DNA from: an uncultured Burkholderiales bacterium
GTDB taxonomy: Bacteria; Pseudomonadota; Gammaproteobacteria; Burkholderiales; Burkholderiaceae_F
Assembly (NCBI GenBank): GCA_903871435.1
Contig: CAIQGU010000380.1
Location: forward strand, 1 to 5,408
Direction: 5' to 3'
DNA: 5,408 nucleotides
This document shows positions 4,464 to 5,408 of the stretch, piece after piece; positions within the stretch are counted from its first letter, which is position 1, and the number at the start of each line of letters is the position of its first letter. A program made the position numbers and the translations under genes. The notes under the pieces are model-generated. The model saw only the letters and a program-made list of their open reading frames with translations, searched no databases and had not been told where the DNA came from.

Positions 4464-5408
4464 ATGAACGTGATCGGCAATGGCAGTGTCGGCATCAACT
4501 GGTACAAGCCTTACGGCTTGACCGGCGCCAGCGGGGCCAGCAGCACCAGCACGACTACCGCGACCAGCGCCACCAGCGCAGTCACGAGCACAGCTTCGCA
4601 GGATAGCGACGGGGACAATGACGGCAGCCAGGGCTCGCAAGGCACCGCAAACGCGGCTACCAGCTTCAAGTCCTTCATCGACGCCGTGTTCCAGGCCTTT
4701 GGGCAATCGCTGGGTGCGTCCAGCACGACGACGACGTCCTCGGGTAGCAGCACCAGCTTGCCAGCCGGTTCGCCCGTGACGAGCACTACAACGACATCCA
4801 GCACCACGACGACACCGGGCGTGGCGGCGGCATCGGCCGCGGCCGCAACGACGATATCCACGGGAACCGCGTCGACCAGCACGAGCACCGGCAGCAGCAC
4901 CACCGTTTCGCCCGGCGACGCGCTGAACGCCCTGCATACGTTCCTCGATGACCTGTTCACGGCGCTGGGTGCGGCCTCCACTCCCGCCGCCCCGGGCACT
5001 TCAGGCGGCGGCCGTGACAGCGACGGAGACGGCGACCATGGCTCACGCCATGGCGATCATGGCGATCATGGCGGCATCGGCGGCCTGACGCAGGCGCTGC
5101 AAGGGCTGCTCGCCAGCCTCGGCGGCGCCAATGGCAGCACGGCCGCCGGTGGCACTGCCGCCGCAAGCACGACGGGCAGCACGAGCACCACCACGACCTC
5201 CAGCAACACGACCACCCCGGGCGTGGCTGCCGCTGCCACCACCGCGGCGGCCAGCACTGGATCTGGTACGGCGACGACCGGTACCGCGCCCGTAGCATCG
5301 GACGGAACGGCGGCGGCAGGCACAACGGCCCAGGTAGTGGGCAATACCGCGCCAGCAGCGCCCACGTACCAGCGCGACCGCCTGCAGCATGCCTATAACA
5401 GCGGCGGC
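4464..5408 (+). CDS. Ser/Thr/Ala/Gly-rich repeat protein, unknown function (3' truncated)
   Basis: Open from ATG 4464 to the window edge: 315 residues visible, no stop reached. I do not recognise the family. The N-terminus (MNVIGNGSVGINWYKPYGL) is neither a Sec nor a Tat signal. The rest is Ser/Thr/Ala/Gly-rich, without cysteine and with one Trp, interrupted by ordered modules. Acidic patches: DSDGDNDG (47-54) and DSDGDGDHG (185-193), the latter leading into the His-rich GDHGDHGG (197-204). Short amphipathic helices: 68-84 (FKSFIDAVFQAFGQSLG), 153-170 (ALNALHTFLDDLFTALGA), 208-221 (LTQALQGLLASLGG). A Thr-rich peptide ending PGVAA: 106-123 and 240-257. Acidic patch, helix and Thr-rich peptide recur in order at a spacing of 134-140 residues, suggesting an internal duplication. 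A good ribosome site precedes the start. An exported or surface protein using a non-classical route is possible; harpin-like proteins share the Gly-rich, Cys-free character, but no specific match is claimed. The minus-strand frames opposite it are compositional shadows. Confidence 0.8.
   Translation, partial: MNVIGNGSVGINWYKPYGLTGASGASSTSTTTATSATSAVTSTASQDSDGDNDGSQGSQGTANAATSFKSFIDAVFQAFGQSLGASSTTTTSSGSSTSLPAGSPVTSTTTTSSTTTTPGVAAASAAAATTISTGTASTSTSTGSSTTVSPGDALNALHTFLDDLFTALGAASTPAAPGTSGGGRDSDGDGDHGSRHGDHGDHGGIGGLTQALQGLLASLGGANGSTAAGGTAAASTTGSTSTTTTSSNTTTPGVAAAATTAAASTGSGTATTGTAPVASDGTAAAGTTAQVVGNTAPAAPTYQRDRLQHAYNSGG
4779..4832 (+). repeat. 54-bp coding repeat, copy A (Thr-rich PGVAA peptide)
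   Basis: Encodes residues 106-123, reading TSTTTTSSTTTTPGVAAA. It matches copy B at 45 of 54 bases and 17 of 18 residues; the period between copies is 402 bp (134 codons). Confidence 0.85.
5049..5073 (+). repeat. 9-bp tandem repeat CATGGCGAT, about 2.8 copies
   Basis: CATGGCGAT occurs at 5049-5057 and 5058-5066, followed by a partial copy CATGGCG. It encodes the HGD-HGD-HG string of the Ser/Thr-rich protein. Because the unit is nine bases, slippage would change length without breaking the frame. Confidence 0.85.
5181..5234 (+). repeat. 54-bp coding repeat, copy B (Thr-rich PGVAA peptide)
   Basis: Encodes residues 240-257, reading TSTTTTSSNTTTPGVAAA. Eight of the nine base differences from copy A are synonymous third-position changes; the other turns Thr into Asn. 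Confidence 0.85.

Noticed and set aside
4305..4999. Long minus-strand frames (210 and 162 codons) opposite the Ser/Thr-rich gene.
   Set aside because: They read as Arg/Gly-rich or Val/Ala-rich low-complexity sequence, the mirror of ACG/AGC/GCC codon runs, and lack a convincing ribosome site; the plus frame has a good Shine-Dalgarno and ordered modules.

Overview
The window is GC-rich and carries a PHA-granule phasin, a membrane-bound PAS-GGDEF-EAL protein and a stand-alone MoCF/CinA-like protein of betaproteobacterial type. Together these suggest a Burkholderiales bacterium in the Cupriavidus/Ralstonia or Alcaligenaceae range. This is judged from family resemblance only; genus and species cannot be fixed without a search.

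Layout. (1) 5-574, + strand: a complete phasin gene, ending in a textbook intrinsic terminator at 653-683. (2) 575-872: a non-coding stretch holding the terminator, two small direct repeats and a stem-loop just ahead of the next gene. (3) 873-3344, + strand: an 823-residue sensor with six predicted membrane helices, then PAS, GGDEF and EAL domains. Both catalytic modules keep their key residues. (4) 3351-4166, - strand: a 271-residue MoCF (molybdopterin-binding-like, COG1058/CinA N-terminal) protein, convergent with the previous gene and only 6 bp from it. A strong Shine-Dalgarno points to a TTG start. (5) 4167-4463: a divergent intergenic region with three inverted repeats. (6) 4464-5408, + strand: a 5'-complete, 3'-truncated gene for a Ser/Thr/Ala/Gly-rich, cysteine-free protein with no recognised function. 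It is built from repeated acidic patches, short amphipathic helices and a near-identical 18-residue Thr-rich peptide.

The genes do not form an operon or an evident joint pathway: the phasin serves carbon storage, the GGDEF-EAL protein c-di-GMP signalling, and the MoCF protein an uncertain nucleotide or cofactor role. I found no mobile element, CRISPR array, tRNA or rRNA. The most unusual item is the repeat-built protein at the right edge. It has the look of an exported or surface low-complexity protein, but nothing in the window proves this.
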